From a bacterium (GTDB taxonomy: Bacteria > Desulfobacterota > Binatia > UBA12015), in contig JAPOLW010000256.1 in the NCBI GenBank assembly GCA_029976905.1, forward strand, positions 1-5,882: DNA of 5,882 bases. The letters run 5' to 3'. This document shows positions 1 to 5,882 of this stretch, one piece after another. The translations under genes were made by a program, and so were the position numbers. Below the pieces are notes generated by a model that saw only the letters and a list, made by a program, of their open reading frames with translations, was not told the DNA's origin and made no database searches. Position 1 is the first letter of the stretch, and the number at the start of each line of letters is the position of its first letter.

Positions 1-1014
1 CACGTGGACCACGTCGGCGGTGTCGATCATCTCCGCGAAGACGGTACCGAGATCGTGGCGCACGCCCTCAACCAGGAGCACCAGGCGTACGATGGTCGTA
101 TCCAGCCGTTTCGAACGATGCGAAGCTACTTTGCGTTTGCCGACGCGATCGACGCGGCCGGCCGCGATCCCGAGGCGCGCCGACTCGCGGGGGCGGCGCG
201 CCAATCGGTTCCCGTCCCCACCCGGACATTCGAGGACCACCACAGGCTTTCGCTCGGCGGGCTGGAGTTGGAGCTCTTCTGGACTCCCGGGGGCGAGACC
301 CGCGACTCGCTGGTGATCTGGCTCCCCCAACATCGGATCTGCTTTACGGGCAATCTTTTCAGCGCCCTCTTCGGTCACATCCCAAATCTCGTCACGATCC
401 GGGGGGACCGCTACCGGGATGCGCTCGAGTTCGTCTCCTCGGCGCAGCGGGTGCTCGACCTCGAGCCCGAGCTTCTTCTGGTCGGTCACGGAGGGCCGGT
501 CGAGGGGGCTGCCCTGATCCGCGCCGAGATCGAGCGGGTCCGCGACGCGACGCAATATCTCCACGATGCAGTCGTCGAGGGCATGAACGCGCAGAAGACC
601 GTCTTCGAGCTCATGCGTGAGATCGAACTGCCGCCCGCGCTGGCGGTCGGGCAGGGGTACGGCAAGGTCTCCTGGGACGTGCGCGCGATCTGGGAGCATT
701 ACGCGGGCTGGTTCCACCAATCCTCGACGACCGAGCTCTACGCGGAGTCGCCTCCGACGGTCTACGGCGAGTTGGTCGAGCTGGCCGGAGGGCCGGATCC
801 CGTCGCTGCGCGCGCGCGCGCGCAGCTCGACGCGGGAGAGGCCCTGGCCGCGATCCACCTTGCCGAAGTCGCCCTGGCGGTCGACGACAATCATCGTGAG
901 GCGCTCGAGACGCTTCGCGATGCCCATCGACATCTCGAAAACCGCAGCGAGAACTTCTGGGAGACCAAGTGGTTGCGTCACCAGATCGCCGGGATCGAAA
1001 AAAAGCTCGCCTAA
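1..1014 (+). CDS. MBL-fold alkyl-sulfatase-like hydrolase with dimerisation domain (5' partial)
   Basis: Probable zinc metallohydrolase related to class III (SdsA1/YjcS-type) alkyl sulfatases, which cleave sulfate from alkyl sulfate esters. The reading frame is open from the first base, so the true start lies upstream. Counting the first codon as residue 1, residues 1-7 read HVDHVGG, the end of the HxHxDH metal motif; its first histidine lies outside the window. Further candidate ligands are E99 in TPGGET, where alkyl sulfatases carry Glu rather than the usual MBL His, and H163 in VGHGGP. In CFTGNLF, N118 occupies the place of the acidic metal-bridging residue. Residues about 180-335 match the helical alkyl-sulfatase dimerisation domain (PF14863 type), including YLHDAVVEGMNAQKTVFELM and VRAIWEHYAGWF. 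The protein stops there, without the SCP2-like C-terminal domain of true SDS hydrolases. No signal peptide can be judged because the N-terminus is missing. It probably forms an operon with the sulfotransferase 15 bases downstream. The fold is secure; sulfate esters as substrate are inferred. Confidence 0.85.
   Translation, partial: HVDHVGGVDHLREDGTEIVAHALNQEHQAYDGRIQPFRTMRSYFAFADAIDAAGRDPEARRLAGAARQSVPVPTRTFEDHHRLSLGGLELELFWTPGGETRDSLVIWLPQHRICFTGNLFSALFGHIPNLVTIRGDRYRDALEFVSSAQRVLDLEPELLLVGHGGPVEGAALIRAEIERVRDATQYLHDAVVEGMNAQKTVFELMREIELPPALAVGQGYGKVSWDVRAIWEHYAGWFHQSSTTELYAESPPTVYGELVELAGGPDPVAARARAQLDAGEALAAIHLAEVALAVDDNHREALETLRDAHRHLENRSENFWETKWLRHQIAGIEKKLA
808..823. repeat. (GC)8 alternating purine-pyrimidine tract
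   Basis: Eight uninterrupted GC dinucleotides sit inside the MBL-fold gene, encoding an Ala/Arg alternation (AARARAQ) in the linker before the last helices. Flanking bases extend it to a perfect 22-base palindrome at 805-826. Alternating GC of this kind can adopt Z-DNA and is prone to slippage; neither is shown here. Confidence 0.8.
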
Positions 1015-1017
1015 AGC

Positions 1018-1024
1018 GCAGGAG
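1018..1024 (+). promoter_or_regulatory. Shine-Dalgarno site of the sulfotransferase gene
   Basis: GCAGGAG lies in the 15-base gap after the upstream stop codon, with AGGAG five bases before the ATG at 1030. It fixes the sulfotransferase start and suggests that translation follows that of the upstream gene on one transcript. It contrasts with the two divergent genes on the right, neither of which has such a site at its best start. Confidence 0.75.
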
Positions 1025-1029
1025 CCCCC

Positions 1030-2283
1030 ATGCCCGAAGACATTCGCATTACCGATCTCCTCGAGCCCGAGCTCAACGAGTTCCAGCGGGCCGCGCAGGC
1101 CTATGGGGACAGCCTCGAACTCGACTTCACCGTCGACGGCATTCTCGAGGACGCTCGTCGTGCGACGGGGCTCGACGACTTCGGCCCCGACGATTACCTC
1201 GAGCGTCTCGGCCTTCTGGTCGATGAGTGGTCGAACGATGACGGGCTCACGGGTATCGGGCGCCTCACCCTATGGAACAAGCTCACGCTCTTTGCCCGCA
1301 ACCGCCTTCTCATCCAGGATCACCTGAGGCGTCATCCCGCGGTGCACGACGTCTCGATCGAGCGCCCGATCATCGTGGCAGGGCTTCCCCGGTCCGGCAC
1401 GACCCATCTGCTGAATCTTCTCGCCGCCGATTCGCGAAAGCATTCCCTGCCCCTGTGGGAATCCTACGAACCTCTTCCGATGCCCGGCGAGAGCCCTCTC
1501 GCGGACGGGACCGACCCGCGCTATGCGCGTTGCGCCCAGCAGTGGGAGGCCATCCAGAAGACGGCGCCCTTCCTGCCCGCGATGCATCCGCTCGACCCCG
1601 ACCACATCCACGAAGAACTCGAACTCATGGGGCCGGACTTCGCGTCCTACAACTTCGAGTGGCTGGCACTGTCCCCGCGCTGGCGCGACCATTACTACGC
1701 ACACGACCAGACGCCGCATTACGCCTACATGAAGACGGTCCTGCAGATCCTACAGTCGAAACGGGGACCGGGGCGTTGGGTTCTCAAGTGTCCGCAGCAC
1801 CTCGAGCAGCTTCCGGTGCTCCTTCGGACCTTCCCGGATGCGACGATCGCGATCACCCATCGCGACCCGGTCTCGGTCATTCAGTCGGCCGTGACCATGC
1901 TCGCCTACGGGCAACGCAACGGTCGCAAGAAGGTCGAGGCGAGGCGATTGATCGAGTACTGGAGTGATCGGGTGGAGCATCTCCTGCGCGCCTGCGTGCG
2001 CGATCGACCGGCGATCCCCGAAGCCCAGAGCATCGACGTCCCCTTCCACGAGTTCATGGCCGATGATCTCGCGATGGTCGAGAAGATCTACGAAAAAGCG
2101 GGTGATCCGATGGGTGGGGAGACGCGCGCGGAGTTGCGGGCCTTCCTCGACGATCATCCCCGCGGCAAGTACGGGCGGGTGATCTACGACCTGGCTGGAG
2201 ACTTCGGCGTCGACCCCGATGAACTCCGTGAGCGCTTCGCCTTCTACTTCGAGGCTTTCCCGGTGCGCCGGGAAACGTCCTGA
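1030..2283 (+). CDS. PAPS-dependent sulfotransferase (Sulfotransfer_3-like)
   Basis: Complete 417-residue cytoplasmic sulfotransferase that would transfer the sulfuryl group of PAPS to an unidentified hydroxyl or amine acceptor. Residues 111-126 (ERPIIVAGLPRSGTTH) form the 5'-phosphosulfate-binding loop. THRDPVSVIQS at 276-286 is the 3'-phosphate-binding segment, with R278 and S286 at the 8-residue spacing seen in classical sulfotransferases. RWVLKCPQHLEQL (249-261) and HIHEELELM (192-200) are also typical of the long bacterial subfamily, as is the N-terminal region containing ATGLDDFGPDDYLERL (45-60). No signal peptide or membrane segment is visible. The length of about 400 residues fits this subfamily, which is common in actinobacteria and myxobacteria and whose substrates are mostly unknown. 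The ATG at 1030 is backed by AGGAG five bases upstream. It is co-directional with, and probably co-transcribed with, the sulfatase-like gene. Family is certain; substrate unknown, with lipid, sterol or polyketide-type alcohols possible. Confidence 0.94.
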   Translation: MPEDIRITDLLEPELNEFQRAAQAYGDSLELDFTVDGILEDARRATGLDDFGPDDYLERLGLLVDEWSNDDGLTGIGRLTLWNKLTLFARNRLLIQDHLRRHPAVHDVSIERPIIVAGLPRSGTTHLLNLLAADSRKHSLPLWESYEPLPMPGESPLADGTDPRYARCAQQWEAIQKTAPFLPAMHPLDPDHIHEELELMGPDFASYNFEWLALSPRWRDHYYAHDQTPHYAYMKTVLQILQSKRGPGRWVLKCPQHLEQLPVLLRTFPDATIAITHRDPVSVIQSAVTMLAYGQRNGRKKVEARRLIEYWSDRVEHLLRACVRDRPAIPEAQSIDVPFHEFMADDLAMVEKIYEKAGDPMGGETRAELRAFLDDHPRGKYGRVIYDLAGDFGVDPDELRERFAFYFEAFPVRRETS

Positions 2284-2326
2284 ACCCCGAGGGGTCCGCC
2301 CGTCCCCGATGGTCGAGCGCGGTACG
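2284..2326. other. Convergent intergenic gap with weak GC hairpin
   Basis: The sulfotransferase gene and the minus-strand flavoenzyme gene end tail to tail, 43 bases apart. ACCCC-GA-GGGGT at 2284-2295 is a small perfect inverted repeat directly after the TGA, but the stem is only five pairs, the loop is too tight, and no T-run follows on either strand. It does not qualify as an intrinsic terminator; termination may be Rho-dependent or lie inside the opposing gene. Confidence 0.4.
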
Positions 2327-4462
2327 CTAGAGTTCGAGGGCGGCGCGAAATCCGTCGTGGATGGCACCCTCGATGTAGCCGACGCCGCCGACGTCGCCGA
2401 CCCGGAGGACCGGGATCCCGGACGCTTCGAGGGCGTGGGCCGCCTCGTCGTTGGATGCGAGTCCGGTCGCCAGGACGACCGTGTCGGCGGGGATCGTCTC
2501 TTCGACCGGTTCGCCATCGGGGCGATCGTGGACCTGGAAGCGCACCGTGTCCTCACCGATGTCGAGCACTCTGGCGTCGCTCACCAATCGTACGCCCGCC
2601 TCGCGCAATTCGTGGAGGACCCGCCAGCGCCGAGGATGGGCCATCTCGGCGGCCAGGACGGGACCCTCTTCGAGGACCACGACCTCGCGGCCGCGCTCGG
2701 CCAGAAAGTCGGCAAGCTCGGCCCCGACCAGGCCGCCGCCGATCACCACGCAGCGTTTGCCCACGGGCATGTACGCACGGGACGCCTCGCGCAGCCGGGC
2801 CGGGTCGGCGGCGATCCCGGTGAGTCGGCCCGCGGCGACCGCCAGTCGTCCGGTCAGCGACAGCTTTCCCGAAGCCGATTCGCTGTCCTGCCCGGTGAGG
2901 AGGGCGCGTAGGTCGTTGCCATCGAAAACGTGATCGCGGTCGGCTCCCGGAACGTCTGGGCGCACACGCCGCGCTCCTGCAGCTGCGATGACGACGTCGG
3001 CGCGCCACGCCCGGATCGTTTCGGCATCTGCCTCGCAGTCGGTGTGGACGTCGATCGGTAGCGTGCGCATCTGCTCTTCGTACCAACGCAAGAGCCTCTC
3101 GTTGGGCTCGTAGACCAGGGCCGCAAAGCGCAGAGTGCCGCCGAGCTGCGCGGACTTCTCGTAGAGCGCGACCTCGTGACCGCGCAGAGCAGCGACGCGC
3201 GCGGCTTCCATGCCGGCGGGGCCGCCGCCGACGATGAGAACGCGCCGCGGCGCACTCGAGCGGGTGCGGGTTGCGGCGGCGCGCTCGAGCTCCAGACCGG
3301 TCACAGGGTTCACCGCGCAACGCACGCGACGATCAAAGAAGGGTTGTGCCACGCAGACGTAGCAGTAGATACAGGGGCGGACGTCTTGTGGTCGACTGGT
3401 GGCGAGCTTCGCAGGGAGTTCGGGGTCGGCCAGAAGTTTGCGTCCCATCGAGACCACGTCTGCTTTCCCTTCGGCGATGATTCGGTCTCCCGCCTCGGGT
3501 TCGATCCGCCCGACGGCGATGACCGGTACGTCGACGCGTTCCTTCACGGCCGCCGCGAAGTCGACGTAGCCCGACTCTGCATGCACGATGGGGCCGAGAG
3601 TGAAGCCGGCACCGATGGGATTGGCATAGGCGCTGACGTGGATTGCGTCCGCGCCAGCGGCCGCCGCAAGCTCTGCGGTGCTCTGGGCATCTTCGAGGCA
3701 GATGCCGTTTTCGACGCCGAACTCCGCGGCGTCGATGCGGCACCAAACGGTGAAGTCGGCTCCCGCACGATCCTTGCAGGCACGGATCGTGTCGCAGAGC
3801 AGCCGGGAGCGATTCTCCACCGATCCGCCCCAGGCGTCGTTGCGGAAGTTCCAGGCGGGCGAGAGAAATTCGGAGAAGATGTACCCGTGGGCGGCGTGGA
3901 TCTCGACGGCGTCGAATCCAGCGCGACGGGCACGCAGGGCGGCATCGGCGAAGTCGTCGATCAAGGCTTCGATGTCCGCAGCCGTGGCGACGTGGATGGT
4001 GGGTTGCCCGCCGGCCGCCTTCCCCATGAGCGTCATCTCTTCGATGGTGAGATCGAGCGGGCCGCTCGGGAAGCCTTTCTGTCGCGGCTCGGACGGCATG
4101 AGCAGGGGACGCCCTTCGCGTGTGTCGAAGCGGCCGACTTTTCCGTGGTGGGCGAGTTGGATGGCGATCTTCGCGTCGTGGCGGTGGACGGCGGCGGTGA
4201 GCGCACGGAGTCCGGGGAGATATCGGTCGTCGGAGACCGCAATCTCGTTGGCGGTGTTGGCGCCGCGTGGGTAGCAGGCGGCCGTGTTCTCGGTGATGAG
4301 AAGCCCGGCTCCCCCACGGGCCCTCTCTTCGTAGTAGGCCACGACCGGTTCGCGGATCGAGCCATCCGCCTCGACGATTTCGACCCCCATGGGCGCCATC
4401 GCGATCCGGTTTTTGAGTTCGACCGTGCCGATTCGCGTCGGGGAGAGAAGAGGGCGCAGCAT
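2327..4462 (-). CDS. FadH/Old-Yellow-Enzyme-type NAD(P)H:flavin oxidoreductase
   Basis: 711-residue flavoprotein of the 2,4-dienoyl-CoA reductase / bile-acid BaiCD-BaiH / trimethylamine dehydrogenase class, likely reducing an activated C=C bond in the cytoplasm. Residues 1 to about 345 form the FMN-binding TIM barrel: LKNRIAMAPMG (16-26), QLAHHGKVG (102-110), and HAAHGYIFSEFLSP (189-202), in which Y194 aligns with the FadH active-site Tyr. Cysteines C364, C367, C370 and C382 would hold a 4Fe-4S cluster. GGGPAGME (412-419) starts the FAD-binding fold and GGGLVGAE (575-582) the nested NAD(P)H fold. The second fold ends in an acidic VVVLEE strand, hinting at NADH over NADPH. E. coli FadH is about 672 residues, so this is slightly long. 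The ATG at 4462 is chosen because MLRPLLSPTRIG matches the family N-terminus. No Shine-Dalgarno is seen there; a GTG at 4480 with AGGA four bases before it is the alternative. It is divergent from the DUF3604 gene. Class is secure; the substrate (dienoyl-CoA, steroid enone or other) is not. Confidence 0.91.
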   Translation of the reverse strand: MLRPLLSPTRIGTVELKNRIAMAPMGVEIVEADGSIREPVVAYYEERARGGAGLLITENTAACYPRGANTANEIAVSDDRYLPGLRALTAAVHRHDAKIAIQLAHHGKVGRFDTREGRPLLMPSEPRQKGFPSGPLDLTIEEMTLMGKAAGGQPTIHVATAADIEALIDDFADAALRARRAGFDAVEIHAAHGYIFSEFLSPAWNFRNDAWGGSVENRSRLLCDTIRACKDRAGADFTVWCRIDAAEFGVENGICLEDAQSTAELAAAAGADAIHVSAYANPIGAGFTLGPIVHAESGYVDFAAAVKERVDVPVIAVGRIEPEAGDRIIAEGKADVVSMGRKLLADPELPAKLATSRPQDVRPCIYCYVCVAQPFFDRRVRCAVNPVTGLELERAAATRTRSSAPRRVLIVGGGPAGMEAARVAALRGHEVALYEKSAQLGGTLRFAALVYEPNERLLRWYEEQMRTLPIDVHTDCEADAETIRAWRADVVIAAAGARRVRPDVPGADRDHVFDGNDLRALLTGQDSESASGKLSLTGRLAVAAGRLTGIAADPARLREASRAYMPVGKRCVVIGGGLVGAELADFLAERGREVVVLEEGPVLAAEMAHPRRWRVLHELREAGVRLVSDARVLDIGEDTVRFQVHDRPDGEPVEETIPADTVVLATGLASNDEAAHALEASGIPVLRVGDVGGVGYIEGAIHDGFRAALEL

Positions 4463-4535
4463 GTACGAGGCATACCACACCAGGTCCTGCGGGCGCGCTT
4501 GCCCCCGGGGCCTATCCAGATGGTATGCCTGCCGG
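4463..4535. promoter_or_regulatory. Divergent promoter/operator region
   Basis: Only 73 bases separate the outward-facing flavoenzyme and DUF3604 genes, so promoters for both must lie here or inside the opposing genes. TGGTATGCCT occurs five bases before each ATG, on opposite strands. Read as TG-n-TATGCC it resembles an extended -10 element that would put transcription start at or next to each ATG, although the hexamer lacks the usual final T. TTGCCC at 4499-4504 is a poor -35 candidate, 19 bases from TATGCC. CCCCGGGG at 4503-4510 is an additional short palindrome. No Shine-Dalgarno precedes either ATG at normal spacing. A regulatory role is inferred from position and symmetry. Confidence 0.5.
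4468..4530. repeat. Perfect 10-bp inverted repeat framing the divergent region
   Basis: AGGCATACCA (4468-4477) and its exact reverse complement TGGTATGCCT (4521-4530) are separated by 43 bases. Each arm ends exactly five bases from a start codon: CGTAC before the minus-strand ATG at 4462 and GCCGG before the plus-strand ATG at 4536. The match does not extend beyond the ten bases, so selection or copying of a discrete site is more likely than a long duplicated segment. It could be paired binding half-sites or twin promoter elements. Confidence 0.8.
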
Positions 4536-4601
4536 ATGTGGTCGTCGCGACGCACTCTCTTCCTCGTGTTGCTCTTTGGTGTAGCGGACATCGCATCGGC
4601 C
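4536..4601 (+). other. Predicted Sec signal peptide of the DUF3604 protein
   Basis: The N-terminus MWSSRRTLFLVLLFGVADIA has a short basic n-region (R5, R6), a hydrophobic core (residues 7-17) and an A-S-A motif at 20-22, giving predicted cleavage between A22 and V23. No lipobox cysteine is present at the cleavage site, so a soluble periplasmic or secreted protein is expected rather than a lipoprotein. The twin Arg is not followed by a Tat consensus. Confidence 0.75.
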
Positions 4602-5882
4602 GTGGGCGCCCGTCCGTACGCGATCACCGAGGAGCGTGAGGTCTGTGCCGATTACACGTCCTTGCGTCGTCCCTTCTTTGGCGACACCCACGTCCATACG
4701 GCCTACTCGTTCGACGCGCGGGGCCAGGATACGCGCAATACGCCCCGGGACGCCTATCGCTTCGCGCGCGGCGAGGCCGTGGGCATCCAGCCCTACGACG
4801 ATGCCGGGAAACCGACCCGTACGATCCGCATCGACCGCCCTCTGGACTGGACGGTGGTGACCGACCATGCCGAGTTTCTCGGGGAGGTACGCATCTGCCG
4901 TACCCCCGGAACCTGGAGCTACTGGCACCCGGCCTGCGTCGTGCACCGGAATTCCCCGCAGGGCAACCTGATGATGCTGGCCGCGTACGGCCTGATCTCG
5001 AAAGGCCGATGGGGAATCTGCGGAGACGAGGGCGAGGCCTGCTTCGACACCGCGCGTGGCGTCTGGGCGGAAATCCGTGAGGCGGCCGAGGAGGCCTACG
5101 ATCGCAGCCGCGCGTGTCGCTTCACGAGTTTCGTCGGCTATGAGTGGACGGCCACGGTGGGGGAGGGAAATAATCTCCACCGAAACGTCATCTTCCGCAA
5201 CGAAAAGGTTCCCGATCTGCCGACCAGTTGGATCGATACCCCTTCGGCCATGGATCTGTGGCGCCACTTCCAGGAGGACTGCATCGATGGGATCGACGGC
5301 TGCGACGTCCTCACGATCCCGCACAACTCCAACCTGAGCGCCGGTCTGATGTTCGAGACGGCGCGGATCGCCACCCCGACCATTCCCGGGCCCATCGACG
5401 GGGAGGAGGCCGCCATCCGGGCGCGTTGGGAGCCCTTGGTGGAGATCATGCAGCACAAGGGAGATTCGGAGTGCGACCCGCTTTCGAGTCCGGTCTGGGG
5501 AGATGACGAAGCCTGCGGCTTCGAGAAGCTGGCCTACGACCGTTTTGGCGCCAAGACCTCGAGCGTTGCGACCTTCCAGCGGGCGGCCCCCGCGAATTTC
5601 GTGCGCGATGCGCTCAAGCGTGGACTCCGCCTGGAGGGAGATCTGGGCGCAAATCCCTTCAAGTTCGGCATCATTGCATCGACCGATACCCACATTGCCG
5701 CCCCCGGCCTGGTCGCGGAGAAGGGGCACCCCGGGCATGGAGGTGCGGGAAAAGGGGGCGGGGCGGCTTCGGCCAACGATTTCCCCGATGACTTCGAATT
5801 CAGTCCCGGCGGTCTCGCGGTCCTCTGGGCCGAGGAGAATACGCGCGATGCGCTTTTTGCCGCCATGCAACGGCGGGAGGCG
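4536..5882 (+). CDS. Secreted DUF3604 (PHP-like) protein, 3' partial
   Basis: First 449 residues of an exported DUF3604 (PF12228) protein; the frame stays open to the window end, and full-length members are usually about 600-650 residues. After a signal peptide comes FFGDTHVHTAYSFDA (47-61), whose HxH pair H52/H54 resembles motif I of PHP metal phosphoesterases. Other likely metal or active-site segments are VVTDHAEFLGE (107-117), FVGYEWTA (199-206), LHRNVIFRN (214-222), TIPHNSNLS (260-268) and ASTDTHIAAPG (381-391). Together they suggest a metal-dependent hydrolase; the biochemical function of DUF3604 is not established. Ten cysteines (37, 121, 134, 162, 169, 194, 249, 256, 313, 327) in the exported part are compatible with periplasmic disulfides. 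Residues about 396-412 form a Gly-rich loop containing HPGHGGAGKGGG. The ATG at 4536 is the only ATG giving a signal peptide in this frame. It has no clear ribosome binding site but carries the TGGTATGCCT element five bases upstream. Family is confident; substrate unknown. Confidence 0.88.
   Translation, partial: MWSSRRTLFLVLLFGVADIASAVGARPYAITEEREVCADYTSLRRPFFGDTHVHTAYSFDARGQDTRNTPRDAYRFARGEAVGIQPYDDAGKPTRTIRIDRPLDWTVVTDHAEFLGEVRICRTPGTWSYWHPACVVHRNSPQGNLMMLAAYGLISKGRWGICGDEGEACFDTARGVWAEIREAAEEAYDRSRACRFTSFVGYEWTATVGEGNNLHRNVIFRNEKVPDLPTSWIDTPSAMDLWRHFQEDCIDGIDGCDVLTIPHNSNLSAGLMFETARIATPTIPGPIDGEEAAIRARWEPLVEIMQHKGDSECDPLSSPVWGDDEACGFEKLAYDRFGAKTSSVATFQRAAPANFVRDALKRGLRLEGDLGANPFKFGIIASTDTHIAAPGLVAEKGHPGHGGAGKGGGAASANDFPDDFEFSPGGLAVLWAEENTRDALFAAMQRREA

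Noticed and set aside
1270..1719. Minus-strand open frame (149 codons) inside the sulfotransferase gene
   Set aside because: Antisense to the PAPS-binding region, with no motif or ribosome binding site.
2284..2307. Intrinsic terminator between the convergent genes
   Set aside because: The stem is only 4-5 pairs with a 2-base loop and no T-tract on either strand.
1750..2556. Minus-strand open frame (268 codons) spanning the convergent gap
   Set aside because: It overlaps conserved sulfotransferase and flavoenzyme sequence in wrong frames and encodes low-complexity Arg/Ser/Thr-rich sequence.
4478..4488. Alternative GTG start (4480) for the flavoenzyme, with AGGA four bases upstream
   Set aside because: Not fully excluded, but the spacing is short, the six added residues (WYASY before the Met) are not family-like, and the mirrored 10-mer supports the ATG at 4462.
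4463..4627. Upstream start giving a 766-residue flavoenzyme
   Set aside because: The extra 55 residues are unlike the family, would run over the DUF3604 signal peptide region and the inverted repeat, and have no support. The ATG at 4462 fits the family N-terminus.
3176..4639. Long plus-strand open frame (487 codons) opposite the flavoenzyme gene
   Set aside because: Its translation shows no recognisable domain and is explained by GC-rich codon usage of the real minus-strand gene, whose motifs are unmistakable.
4512..5870. Long minus-strand open frame (452 codons) opposite the DUF3604 gene
   Set aside because: No family features; the plus strand holds conserved DUF3604 motifs throughout, so this is a mirror frame.
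1..5882. Mobile element, CRISPR array, tRNA or phage signal
   Set aside because: No transposase or integrase motifs, spaced direct repeats, target-site duplications or tRNA-like folds were seen; codon and base composition looks uniform throughout.

Overview
This GC-rich bacterial window holds four protein-coding genes, two of them cut by the window edges, packed with very short gaps. There is no sign of tRNA, rRNA, CRISPR or transposon sequence. The gene set suggests chromosomal DNA of a metabolically versatile Gram-negative bacterium: an alkyl-sulfatase-like MBL hydrolase, a long PAPS sulfotransferase, a dienoyl-CoA-reductase-like flavoprotein and a secreted DUF3604 protein. A myxobacterial/deltaproteobacterial or related uncultured lineage would fit. 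That placement is inferred from gene types and base composition, not demonstrated.

Left part (1-2283, plus strand): a two-gene unit. The first gene, missing its 5' end, encodes a metallo-beta-lactamase-fold protein with an alkyl-sulfatase-type dimerisation region but no C-terminal SCP2-like alkyl-chain domain. Fifteen bases later, behind a clear AGGAG ribosome binding site, comes a complete 417-residue PAPS-dependent sulfotransferase. Sulfate transfer and (by homology) sulfate-ester hydrolysis therefore sit side by side.

Middle (2327-4462, minus strand): a 711-residue Old-Yellow-Enzyme/FadH-type oxidoreductase (FMN barrel, 4Fe-4S cysteines, two dinucleotide-binding folds). It converges on the sulfotransferase gene with a 43-base gap and no convincing terminator.

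Right part (4536-5882, plus strand): a DUF3604 protein with a signal peptide and PHP-like metal-binding motifs, running off the window with no stop. It is divergent from the oxidoreductase gene across only 73 bases. Both divergent start codons are preceded, at exactly the same 5-base distance, by the identical 10-mer TGGTATGCCT. This perfect, start-codon-aligned inverted repeat is the most unusual signal in the window. It suggests a shared operator, or twin promoter elements giving leaderless or near-leaderless transcripts.

A working interpretation, inference only: the region handles sulfated and/or unsaturated lipid- or steroid-like molecules. The sulfotransferase and sulfatase-like enzyme would add and remove sulfate, the flavoenzyme would reduce an enoyl or dienoyl group, and the exported DUF3604 protein would act outside the cytoplasm.
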